Virus record (IMG/VR): IMGVR_UViG_3300042292_000782
Location: 1 to 56,596 of that record
Source: a virus
DNA length: 56,596 nt
Direction: 5' to 3' (one strand)
The stretch's first letter is position 1; every line of letters begins with the position of its first letter. Below are positions 6,939 to 14,216 of the stretch, piece after piece. The notes under the pieces were generated by a model. It was not told the DNA's origin. It made no database searches and was given only the letters and a program-made list of their open reading frames with translations. Position numbers and translations under genes: made by a program.

Positions 6939-7137
6939 TACTACGATTGAATGAATTATTAACTAACGTTTGAGCTTCATATCCATCATATGACTCAGAG
7001 TTAGTTAAATATTCAATCGCATTATTTACAACATCTTGATAAGATCCAATATTAGCAGCTTCTGCTCTACTTACTGAACTACTCGACACCAACGCGTAAA
7101 AAATATCATATTCGTTCATTTTATTTTCCTTATTCAA
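6925..7137 (-). CDS. Hypothetical protein
   Basis: 70 residues, acidic, Ser/Asn-rich. It overlaps the end of the preceding gene (7130-7501) by 8 nt and so is likely the last gene of the minus-strand operon 9378-6925. An internal ATG at 7119 ('MNEYDIF') follows the 'AAGGAAAATAAA' leader and is the better-supported start. No family recognised. Confidence 0.5.
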   Translation of the reverse strand: MNKENKMNEYDIFYALVSSSSVSRAEAANIGSYQDVVNNAIEYLTNSESYDGYEAQTLVNNSFNRSISLD

Positions 7138-7501
7138 TAATTGGGTATTTTTCTATTTTAATCGATTCTAATTCATTTGAATCAATATTTAAATTTGTAA
7201 AATCATATATACCTGAGATTTTACTACTATGCTTATTGTGACAGGTATTATACTGTGTACCTTCCATAACGTCACATAATTCAATAATGTCATATGGTGA
7301 TATCATTGCCATTTTTTTATTAAATATTTTTTCGATTTGCTTTTTGTTTTTAAATAATGCAAGCAAATCATACATATCACATGCATACGATCTTTCATCG
7401 ACACAAAATTCGATATGTGTTGTTGGATGCTTTTTCCATATAGCTCCATTTTTTGTAGTAATAAAACCTTCTACAGTATACGCAACTTGTTTAATAGTCA
7501 T
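7130..7501 (-). CDS. Hypothetical protein
   Basis: 123 residues starting 'MTIKQVAYTVEGFITTKNGAIWKKHPTT', with short beta-like segments and then 'SPYDIIELCDVMEG'. It starts 2 nt after the stop of the polymerase-like gene, so it is in the same transcript and probably translationally coupled. No family recognised. It may be an accessory to the polymerase, on position only. Confidence 0.55.
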   Translation of the reverse strand: MTIKQVAYTVEGFITTKNGAIWKKHPTTHIEFCVDERSYACDMYDLLALFKNKKQIEKIFNKKMAMISPYDIIELCDVMEGTQYNTCHNKHSSKISGIYDFTNLNIDSNELESIKIEKYPIIE

Positions 7502-7503
7502 AA

Positions 7504-9378
7504 TTAATATCTCTCAACAGATGTTTGGAATGGTTCAATTCCTAGTTTTTCAAATTCATTATTATAAACTTCCATAAATTTATCATAATCATCTGGATGA
7601 ACCATGATTGAATCGTGAATTGTAACTGCTGGATATTTCTTATGTTTAAAAAATTCTCTTACAATCGTGTTAATGAATAAAGCTGATTCAAATCGCTGAC
7701 ATAACATTGGCAAATAATGTACACCCTCGACTTCATTTAATTTATTAGATAATTCAATTAACGATGGGTATTTTTTACCAACATGATATTTGATTTGTCT
7801 AAACTGATCTTTGTTACTGAATAGAATACTCAATAAATTGATTTTAGCTTTATGTCTATCTGTACCTAAAAATTTAGCAACATATTCATAAATTTCACCG
7901 TTTCTTGTTCTTTCACAAAAATCTTTAACATCCTTTAGGTTTTTAATGATTTCAACAGCATCAATTTTAGATGCTAAATCAGCTGTTATACCTAATTTTA
8001 CTTCTGATAACAATCTCTTAGCTAATTCTGGGTGATCCATTATTGTTGCAAGTATTACCATTTGTGAATTACGAATATCTACGTTACAATATCTGGTACC
8101 TTCGTATTTTACATGACCACGTATAGCTGATTTTAAATTTGTAAAGGGTGTATGAAACCTACCACCAAAGTTATCACATGGATTAACATAAATTCCATTT
8201 TCTTTAATGCTTTCAATTGTTTCCGCTAATTGCATGGCTGACATTACATGAGGTTTTGCTAATTTTTCATGAAGTTCTTCTACTGTACTGACGTCATAAA
8301 ACTTAAATGGATCTTTTTTACAAGATTGAACCATCTCTTCCGTGTCAATTTTACCTATAATAATTTCAGCATCATCCATCATATCTAAATGCAGCTGTTC
8401 TTGTTGATTACGTTTTTTCTCACGATAATCAACCTTGAATTTTAACATCGTGTATTTGATATGGTAATTTTTATAGAAATCAACACGATGTTTACGTGTT
8501 GTTCCAGGAATAGAAAAATATTTTTCGTTTATTTTATAGCTAAAAGCTTTTTTATTATCAGCCCAATTCATGTAGATATGATCACATTCTATAATACCCG
8601 CTTCTTCTAGTGCATTCACATAATATTTGTATGTGTGTGTACTTGTATTTCGAAATAAATCCCATGAACATTGTACAAAACCTGATTTTTCTCTATATCT
8701 TGAATTCCATGTACCACGTCTAACAGCTAATTTGTATTGCATATACGTTATAGAAATCGTACTTATAACAGCTTTTGCAAAATCAACATCGAGCTTTATA
8801 TGTTTGCAGTCATGCTTGTCTTTATAAGCTACTAACGCAGCCATAATAACATTATCTTGTAAACCAATAGGTAACCGTGCTTTAACTTGAATAAATTCTT
8901 CTCTATTTGGAACATCCAACGTGTCAGCTAATTCATGGAACATTCTTTCATATCTGCCCATGTTTTGATACATTTCATTATGCACCCTAACAGGTGTTTT
9001 ATTAGGTAATGGTTGTAAGAATTCTTTTGCTTTTTCAATAGATTCAGTAGGTTCTAACGTGAGTGATTCATCAATAATTTTTTGAATCTTATTGACAAAT
9101 CTTTTTTGATATTTGTCACTGTTCTTAAATGTAGTTAGATCACCACTAACAATAGCTTGCTTTGCAACAAATAATGCTTCAACATAATCAGCAAGTTGTG
9201 ACTGTGTCCAGTCACGTACTGTATCGTATTGTGATTTATTCGTTCTTGAAGAAAAAATGTTAGGTCTCCACTTTCCTTCAACATGATCAAGAAAAAGTCT
9301 TGTTTCTTTATCGTATTTGAATAATATATGGCCAACTTTTTTTGTTACTAATTTATTTGAATATTCTATCATGTCCAC
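7504..9378 (-). CDS. Divergent PolA-superfamily (single-subunit) nucleic acid polymerase
   Basis: 624 residues. The C-terminal half holds three motifs in the order of family A DNA polymerases and T7-type RNA polymerases. 'YCNVDIRNSQMV' fits motif A (metal-binding Asp). 'DRHKAKINLLSILFSNK' fits motif B (the Arg/Lys O-helix). 'VTIHDSIMV' fits motif C, like the 'HDS' of T7 RNA polymerase. Upstream 'NFGGRFHTPFTNLKSAIRG' resembles the template-binding segment of a poorly described polymerase-like family of plasmids and phages. The N-terminal 300 residues are helical and basic with no exonuclease motif. The product may be RNA or DNA and the sequence alone does not decide. It is first in a three-gene minus operon. 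Confidence 0.7.
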   Translation of the reverse strand: MDMIEYSNKLVTKKVGHILFKYDKETRLFLDHVEGKWRPNIFSSRTNKSQYDTVRDWTQSQLADYVEALFVAKQAIVSGDLTTFKNSDKYQKRFVNKIQKIIDESLTLEPTESIEKAKEFLQPLPNKTPVRVHNEMYQNMGRYERMFHELADTLDVPNREEFIQVKARLPIGLQDNVIMAALVAYKDKHDCKHIKLDVDFAKAVISTISITYMQYKLAVRRGTWNSRYREKSGFVQCSWDLFRNTSTHTYKYYVNALEEAGIIECDHIYMNWADNKKAFSYKINEKYFSIPGTTRKHRVDFYKNYHIKYTMLKFKVDYREKKRNQQEQLHLDMMDDAEIIIGKIDTEEMVQSCKKDPFKFYDVSTVEELHEKLAKPHVMSAMQLAETIESIKENGIYVNPCDNFGGRFHTPFTNLKSAIRGHVKYEGTRYCNVDIRNSQMVILATIMDHPELAKRLLSEVKLGITADLASKIDAVEIIKNLKDVKDFCERTRNGEIYEYVAKFLGTDRHKAKINLLSILFSNKDQFRQIKYHVGKKYPSLIELSNKLNEVEGVHYLPMLCQRFESALFINTIVREFFKHKKYPAVTIHDSIMVHPDDYDKFMEVYNNEFEKLGIEPFQTSVERY

Positions 9379-9835
9379 TACCTAAAGCAATAATTATACT
9401 ATTCATTAATAATAATAAAATAGCACATATTTATCAACTACTTGTTTCATGTTGAGAATTAGCTCAAACAACAAAACAACAAATCAATACTCTATAATAT
9501 TTTAAAGTGTAAGGTCTCTCCAACAACTACTAACAACAGACAAATAAATATGAATCCGATACGATAACAATATCGGAAATACACCAATAACGTTACAACA
9601 ATTACTAACACACAAACACAAAACAACAATCATTCTATAATCTCATATAGTGCGGATTTAATAGGTAGTAATAGATATTACCTACAAAAAACCATTTAAC
9701 TAATGAAAAATATAGTAATTTTGTGTAAATTATGTTATAATTGATATCTACGGACACGAATGTATATCGCAACATAAAGGAATATGTTTAGATTAGAACA
9801 ACACAGCTATTTTAACCTTTATACTGAGAATAATA
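9379..9835 (+). other. Non-coding divergent leader with promoter-like boxes
   Basis: 457 nt between the divergent polymerase-like gene and nrdA, with no convincing ORF. It is unusually rich in CA/AAC repeats. TATAAT occurs at 9493-9498, 9636-9641 and 9736-9741, and the first two share an upstream AACAACAA context. Short hairpins occur at CCGATA / TATCGG (about 9557-9577) and GGTA / TACC around 9666-9682. This is probably a multi-promoter control region. Confidence 0.5.
9733..9741 (+). promoter_or_regulatory. Extended -10 promoter for nrdA
   Basis: TGTTATAAT, an extended -10 (TGnTATAAT) with no clear -35 box, about 95 nt upstream of nrdA. Confidence 0.5.
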
Positions 9836-11728
9836 ATGAAACAACAATATCTAGGAATAGAAGTCGACTTATCCAAAGATTCCAAATACGATGAGTTTCC
9901 GATTGAGTTGCTTAAGAAGCATTATTTGAAACCTAATGAGACGAGTCCGCAGTATGCATTTGCAAGAGCTGCTACAAATTTCTGTTACGGTGACTACGAT
10001 TTTGCACAAAGAATGTACAACTACGTATCTGATCAACTTGGTTGTTTTTCAAGTCCGATCATTTCAAACTCAGTTACAGGTACATGGAGTAATAAAATCG
10101 ATAAATGGGGCTATTCACAAGAAGATATCGATTATAGAAAAAACTCATTTGTAACAGATGATACAATTCGTGCGATGCCAATTTCATGCTTTATTACAAT
10201 GATACCTGATTCATTAAGTGGTCAGATTGAAGCTGCAAAAGAACTTGCACACTTATCTACAGTTGGTGGGGGTGTTGGTCAATATATGGGAATGAGGGGG
10301 ATTACAGAAAAATCACCTGGTGCTATCCCGTATCTTAAAACAATGGATAGTAACATCTTATATTATCATCAAGCTGGTACACGTCGCGGTACTGTTGCCG
10401 GTTATTTGGATATTACGCACCCAGATTTAATTGAGTTCTTAGGTTCGCGGGTACCATCTGGCGGTTCTGATCTTAACCGTAAAGCCTTTAATGTGAATAA
10501 CGCTGTTAATATCACATATGAGTTTTTAGATGCTGTTGAACAAGATTTAGATTGGAATTTAATTGATCCGCATTCAAAAAATGTTGTACATACTGTAAAA
10601 GCACGTGAATTATGGCACGAAATTTTGGAAACAAGATTTTTGACAGGTGAACCGTATATACATAACGTAGAAGAATCTAATATTAGACTACATCCAGCTC
10701 TTAAAGCTCGAGGGTATAGTGTAAAAGCTTCTAATATATGTACAGAAATTATCCTTATTATTGATGAGCTACATACTGCTATTTGCTGTCTACTAAGCAT
10801 CAATGGTGAAAAGTTTGATGAGTGGAAAGATACTCAGATTATTGAAGATTGTACACGGTTCTTAGATAACGTATTGCAGTGGTTTATTGATTATGCTCCA
10901 CCTGAGTTACATAAAGCTGTTCGATCTGCTAAAAATTCTCGTGATATCGGTCTTGGGTACATGGGATGGCACAATTTCTTAATGAAAAATAAAATACCTT
11001 TTGAATCTGGTGGGGTTGGTTCTGCTGCTCAATGGGCTTATAAAATTTCAAAACTAATGGACGAAAGATCTTTAGAAGCTTCAAAACTATTAGCAGCTGA
11101 ACGAGGTGAACCTGAATATTTGGTTGGATATGGTGTACGTAATGCTCATCGTATCGCTTATGCACCAAATGCTAATAGCTCTATTATTTGCCAAACAAGT
11201 GCGTCAATTGAAGCTATTAGAGCTAATATCTATGTACATAGAACCCGTATTGGTAGCTATACTGTTAAAAATAAATTCTTAGAAGCTGATGTAGAACGTA
11301 TTGCTGGTGAAAAAGGCCTTAATGTTAATGATATCTGGCTCACTATTCTACAAAATAACGGCTCAATTCAAGGTATGGACGATATCTTTACAGCTGAAGA
11401 ACAAAAATTGTATAAAATTGCTACCGAAATTGACCAACGCTACGTTATAGATCAAGCTCGTATTAGACAAGAGCATATCGATCAAGCTTGTTCTGTTAAT
11501 CTTCACTTTAATGAAGGTGTTTCAAGACGTGAACTTAATCAGCTACATTTAAGAGCATTGTCAAGAAATCCTGAATTACCCGGTAGACCATTGAAAACAT
11601 TGTACTATTTACGCGCTAACAAAGTAGATACATTTGAGACAGTATCTGGAAAAATTCAACGTTCAGCATTAAAGGATTACGAAAGCCAAGAAGTAGATAA
11701 AACTGATTGTACTTCTTGTCAAGCGTAA
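9836..11728 (+). CDS. nrdA: Class I ribonucleotide reductase, large (alpha) subunit
   Basis: 630 residues. It converts ribonucleoside diphosphates to deoxynucleotides with NrdB (12479). Visible residues: 'PISCFI' (redox Cys near 119), 'SNICTE' (radical Cys with its Asn and Glu partners near 302), 'AICCLLSING' (second redox Cys), tyrosines in 'YLRANKVDT' and a C-terminal 'CTSC' that shuttles electrons. The allosteric loop 'GGVGQYMGMRG' is present. The usual N-terminal ATP-cone is absent: the catalytic domain begins by residue 35, so overall activity control by dATP is probably lost. That also explains why the protein is over 100 residues shorter than E. coli or T4 NrdA. Confidence 0.96.
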   Translation: MKQQYLGIEVDLSKDSKYDEFPIELLKKHYLKPNETSPQYAFARAATNFCYGDYDFAQRMYNYVSDQLGCFSSPIISNSVTGTWSNKIDKWGYSQEDIDYRKNSFVTDDTIRAMPISCFITMIPDSLSGQIEAAKELAHLSTVGGGVGQYMGMRGITEKSPGAIPYLKTMDSNILYYHQAGTRRGTVAGYLDITHPDLIEFLGSRVPSGGSDLNRKAFNVNNAVNITYEFLDAVEQDLDWNLIDPHSKNVVHTVKARELWHEILETRFLTGEPYIHNVEESNIRLHPALKARGYSVKASNICTEIILIIDELHTAICCLLSINGEKFDEWKDTQIIEDCTRFLDNVLQWFIDYAPPELHKAVRSAKNSRDIGLGYMGWHNFLMKNKIPFESGGVGSAAQWAYKISKLMDERSLEASKLLAAERGEPEYLVGYGVRNAHRIAYAPNANSSIICQTSASIEAIRANIYVHRTRIGSYTVKNKFLEADVERIAGEKGLNVNDIWLTILQNNGSIQGMDDIFTAEEQKLYKIATEIDQRYVIDQARIRQEHIDQACSVNLHFNEGVSRRELNQLHLRALSRNPELPGRPLKTLYYLRANKVDTFETVSGKIQRSALKDYESQEVDKTDCTSCQA

Positions 11729-11740
11729 GGTAACAATTAG

Positions 11741-11758
11741 GCTAGCTTTAAAGCTAGC
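11741..11758. repeat. 18-bp perfect palindrome between nrdA and the next gene
   Basis: GCTAGCTTTAAAGCTAGC is its own reverse complement. There is no T-tail, so it may be an RNA-processing or stability hairpin, or a protein site. Confidence 0.5.
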
Positions 11759-11777
11759 ACCTAAATTTGGAGGGATT

Positions 11778-12206
11778 ATGAAATTAGTAGCCATACCAGA
11801 AGGTAAGACTAAATTGAAAGTGTTTCTAGGTGGTACATGTAATGATAGTAGATGGCGTGATGACTTAATCAAACTACTTACAATTGAGTACTTTAATCCT
11901 GTTGTTGATGATTGGACAGAAGAATGTTATAAAGAGGAGATAAAACAGCGTGAAACCTGCGATTATGTTTTATATGTATTATCACCTAAAATGACAGGGG
12001 TATATTCAGTAGCAGAAGTTGTTGATGATTCTAATAAACGACCTAATAAGACATTATTTTGTATTATTGATACCGATGATAATAAATCATTTGATAAAGG
12101 CCAATTGAAATCATTAGATGCTGTATCAAAACTTGTATCAAAAAACGGTGCTGTGGTGTTACCTGATCTTAAATCTGTAGCAACATATCTAAACAACCAG
12201 AGTTAA
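11778..12206 (+). CDS. Nucleoside 2-deoxyribosyltransferase-like protein
   Basis: 142 residues. 'KVFLGGTCNDSRWRDDLI' is the nucleotide-binding N-terminal loop, 'YFNPVVDDWTEECYKEE' the middle motif, and 'CDYVLYVLSPKMTGVYSVAEVVDDSNKRPNKTLF' contains the Tyr/Ser-rich active-site region with the probable catalytic Glu ('AEVV'). This is the phage type of the Rossmann-like deoxyribosyltransferase superfamily. Members exchange bases on deoxyribose or cleave nucleosides, so a salvage role between nrdA and nrdB is plausible. A GGAGG site precedes the ATG. Confidence 0.82.
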   Translation: MKLVAIPEGKTKLKVFLGGTCNDSRWRDDLIKLLTIEYFNPVVDDWTEECYKEEIKQRETCDYVLYVLSPKMTGVYSVAEVVDDSNKRPNKTLFCIIDTDDNKSFDKGQLKSLDAVSKLVSKNGAVVLPDLKSVATYLNNQS

Positions 12207-12208
12207 TT

Positions 12209-12451
12209 ATGACAAGTATTGTTAACGCTAGTATGACTATACCTAGCATGTATTCACCTTTAGTTAGATGTCATTATACACCTAATGTTAGTACAGATGT
12301 TGTTCAATATACTGACGTTATTCTAGGTTACAATGGTATTAATAAATTAGATGGGTCAAGCTCGGTAGAGATCATTAGCTACACAGTTCAAAACGGGAAT
12401 ATTCAGTTAATTCCATTATATCGTACAAACACAATTGATTTGCACGCGTAA
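12209..12451 (+). CDS. Hypothetical protein between deoxyribosyltransferase-like and nrdB genes
   Basis: 80 residues starting 2 nt after the upstream stop, mostly short beta-like and polar segments ('VVQYTDVILGYNGINKLDG', 'IQLIPLYRTNTIDLHA'). No family recognised. Its place inside the nucleotide operon suggests co-expression with ribonucleotide reductase. Confidence 0.55.
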   Translation: MTSIVNASMTIPSMYSPLVRCHYTPNVSTDVVQYTDVILGYNGINKLDGSSSVEIISYTVQNGNIQLIPLYRTNTIDLHA

Positions 12452-12478
12452 GTGCTAGTTTAATAATAAGGAACCAAT

Positions 12479-13432
12479 ATGTCAGTTTTAGAAGTAAGTA
12501 AAACATACAAACCATTTCATTATCCGTGGGCTGTGGAATTAGCATTACAGTCTGAGCGCTCTCATTGGACTCATGAAGAAACTGATTTTAGTCCAGATGT
12601 CGCTGATTGGCAAAATAACTTAACACCTCAAGAAAAAAATCTAATTCATCAAATCTTAAAATTCTTTACGCAGAGTGATGCTCAAGTTGCATCGATGTAT
12701 ACTAATAATTTGATACCAACATTTAAAAACAATGAAATTCAACAAATGTTGTTATCGTTTGCTGCACGTGAAGGTGTACATCAACGAGCGTACGCTGCAT
12801 TATTGACTACATTGAATTTACCTGAATCGGATTTTGAAGCATTCTTAGAATATGAGCAAATGTACTCAAAAATTGATTTTATGGGTGATAATGATACATC
12901 AACGCATAAAGGACGTGCATTATCATTAGTAAAAAATATTTTCTCTGAAGGTGTGTCGTTATTCGGTACTTTTATCATGTTACTGAATTTTTCAAGACGT
13001 GGTTTAGTAAAAGGTATGGGTGAAGTCAATCTTTGGTCTATTATCGATGAGCAAGCGCATTGTGATGGGTTGATTATGTTGTTGAGAACGTACCTTGAAG
13101 AGCATCCTCGTATAGTTAACGACGAGTTCAAAAAACAAGTGTATGATATTTCTCGTAAATTCTTTGAATTAGATGAAAAATTTATTGAATTAGCGTATGA
13201 AATGGGTGACATTGAAGGGTTACCAAAAAACGATGTTAAAGAGTATATGAAATATCTATTAGATCGTAGATTGATTCAAATGGGTCTCAAAGGTAATTTC
13301 AATGTTAAAGATAATCCTGTACCTTGGTTTGATGAGCTAATAGGTTCACCAGAACATACTAATTTCTTTGAAAGTAAACCTACATCGTATGTAAAAGGTG
13401 GTTTAACCGGTAGTTGGTTAGAAGCTTATTGA
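12479..13432 (+). CDS. nrdB: Class I ribonucleotide reductase, small (beta) subunit
   Basis: 317 residues. It houses the diiron-tyrosyl radical for NrdA. Ligand motifs: 'FFTQSDAQVAS' (first carboxylate region), 'REGVHQRAY' (Glu near 98, His near 101, radical Tyr near 105 with the E-x-x-H-x-x-x-Y spacing of class Ia), 'FSEGVSLFG' (Glu) and 'IDEQAHCDG' (Glu and His near 192-195). The radical tyrosine is present, so this looks like a Tyr-radical enzyme and not a Tyr-less variant. An AAGGA site precedes the ATG. It ends the nrd cluster and is followed by the structured RNA region. Confidence 0.95.
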   Translation: MSVLEVSKTYKPFHYPWAVELALQSERSHWTHEETDFSPDVADWQNNLTPQEKNLIHQILKFFTQSDAQVASMYTNNLIPTFKNNEIQQMLLSFAAREGVHQRAYAALLTTLNLPESDFEAFLEYEQMYSKIDFMGDNDTSTHKGRALSLVKNIFSEGVSLFGTFIMLLNFSRRGLVKGMGEVNLWSIIDEQAHCDGLIMLLRTYLEEHPRIVNDEFKKQVYDISRKFFELDEKFIELAYEMGDIEGLPKNDVKEYMKYLLDRRLIQMGLKGNFNVKDNPVPWFDELIGSPEHTNFFESKPTSYVKGGLTGSWLEAY

Positions 13433-13446
13433 TTATTAAATTATAG

Positions 13447-13551
13447 TTGATTTAAGTTTCTTAGATCATTATAATAAGAAATATAGATTCTACCAGCAAT
13501 TATTATACCAGACCTCTAATCTGACATTATAAATGAATCTAGTTAAATTAA
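13447..13551 (+). ncRNA. Array unit A (closest to the RNA at 4912)
   Basis: Outer stem TTGATTTAA / TTAAATTAA (13447-13455 with 13543-13551), hairpin TTTCTTA / TAAGAAA (13457-13481), stem TAGATTC / GAATCTA (13484-13490 with 13535-13541), motif CCAGCAATT, inner hairpin CAGA-CCTCTAA-TCTG (13509-13523). The order of outer stem, side hairpin and motif stem is the same as in the permuted tRNA-like RNA at 4912, and both motif-stem strands are nearly identical. Confidence 0.65.
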
Positions 13552-13561
13552 TAAAAGGATT

Positions 13562-13605
13562 GTACCAGTGATTAAAAACTCTTAATACAGTCTATTAGCT
13601 GGTAC
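13562..13605 (+). ncRNA. Array unit B
   Basis: Stem GTACCAG / CTGGTAC (13562-13568 with 13599-13605), motif variant CAGTGATTA partly inside the stem, inner hairpin TAATA-CAGTC-TATTA (13583-13597). Confidence 0.5.
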
Positions 13606-13622
13606 TTGAAATAGTTTTTTGA

Positions 13623-13678
13623 ACGATCTTAACAGCAACCAATATTCGACTCATAATCGGCAAATATTAATAGATCGT
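13623..13678 (+). ncRNA. Array unit C
   Basis: Stem ACGATCT / AGATCGT (13623-13629 with 13672-13678), motif ACAGCAACC, inner stem AATATT / AATATT capped by CGA-CTCATAA-TCG (13641-13668) with a 7-nt loop. Confidence 0.6.
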
Positions 13679-13786
13679 GTTTCTATCTTGAAAAAGATAG
13701 CATTAGGTTCAGTAATCTAATGTAATTCTGCACTAACTTTTAAATGAATCTAAACAACTTGAAAGTCGTTTAGATATTGATGTACC

Positions 13787-13874
13787 TTCTTAGGTTCGTT
13801 ATAAAACTCGCTTACAGCAATTAAACATTCTTATTGGAAAGATGAATGCGGGTTGCTAAAAACGAATCTAAGAA
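13787..13874 (+). ncRNA. Array unit E (long stem)
   Basis: A 14-bp outer stem (13787-13800 with 13861-13874, one G-U), inner stem CTCGC / GCGGG (13807-13811 with 13848-13852), motif ACAGCAATTAA, terminal hairpin CATTC / GAATG (13826-13848). Confidence 0.65.
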
Positions 13875-13879
13875 TATTG

Positions 13880-13975
13880 GTTACTTCATATTAAAAGCGT
13901 GAACAGCGATTAATACAATCTCCAAAAAGGTAACGTAGGTGGTGATAAACCTACAACGCGTTTTGATGAAGTAAC
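13880..13975 (+). ncRNA. Array unit F
   Basis: Outer stem GTTACTTCAT / ATGAAGTAAC (10 bp), second stem AAAAGCGT / ACGC-G-TTTT with one bulge, motif ACAGCGATTAA, terminal hairpin GTAGGT-GGTGATAA-ACCTAC (13935-13954). Confidence 0.65.
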
Positions 13976-14092
13976 TAACCTAATCCTTGTCATTTATGTA
14001 TTTTTAAGGATTAGACTTATGATTAACCTGCACAATGCTTCGATGGCGTAACTAACCTAATCCTATAAATTTATATGAGTTTATAGGATTAG
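13971..14092 (+). repeat. Duplicated 17-mer with two long hairpins
   Basis: GTAACTAACCTAATCCT occurs at 13971-13987 and again at 14048-14064. Each copy opens a hairpin: CTAATCCTT / AAGGATTAG (13980-14014, 9 bp) and a 13-bp stem at 14057-14069 with 14080-14092. This indicates a local tandem duplication within the RNA region. Confidence 0.75.
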
Positions 14093-14112
14093 GGTAAAAC
14101 CTAAGCGATAAT

Positions 14113-14167
14113 AGATGCTTCCAGCAATTTAAAAACTTTTTATTTGGCAAAAAGCAAACCAGCATCT
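14113..14167 (+). ncRNA. Array unit H
   Basis: Stem AGATGCT / AGCATCT (14113-14119 with 14161-14167), motif CCAGCAATTT, inner hairpin CTTTTT-ATTTGGC-AAAAAG (14136-14154) with a 7-nt loop. This is the cleanest example of the plan. Confidence 0.65.
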
Positions 14168-14216
14168 TGTTAAAGACAGTCTCTGCAATCAACCACTAAT
14201 GTCTTGGAGTATAAAA

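Larger units (their letters stand above)
13447..14205 (+). ncRNA. Array of Y-RNA-like structured units upstream of the Ro60-like gene
   Basis: This stretch of about 760 nt has no ORF but a dense series of perfect stem-loops. At least seven units follow one plan: a 5-7 bp (sometimes longer) stem, then 2-4 nt, then C(A/T)GC(A/G)AY or a close variant, then an inner hairpin often with a 7-nt loop, then the closing strand. Motif copies begin near 13494, 13566, 13633, 13729, 13816, 13904, 14122 and 14184. The stem sequences differ between units while pairing is kept, which is the covariation expected of real RNA structure. Additional plain hairpins lie at 13683-13700 (GAAA tetraloop), 13701-13722, 13980-14014 and 14057-14092. 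It abuts the TROVE/vWA gene. Confidence 0.7.

Noticed and set aside
7287-7577. Plus-strand membrane-like ORF opposite the minus operon
   Set aside because: Antisense to two coupled minus-strand genes. The hydrophobic composition comes from complement of AT-rich codons.
13447-14205. CRISPR array or tandem satellite repeat
   Set aside because: The units vary in length and sequence, only stems and a short motif are kept, and there are no uniform spacers or cas genes.
13447-14205. tRNA gene cluster
   Set aside because: None of the stem-loops has a T-arm or D-arm consensus. The resemblance is to the motif stem only.
14199-14216. Upstream ATG of the Ro60-like gene
   Set aside because: It lies inside the closing strand of the last RNA unit and lacks a ribosome site. 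GGAG precedes the ATG at 14217.
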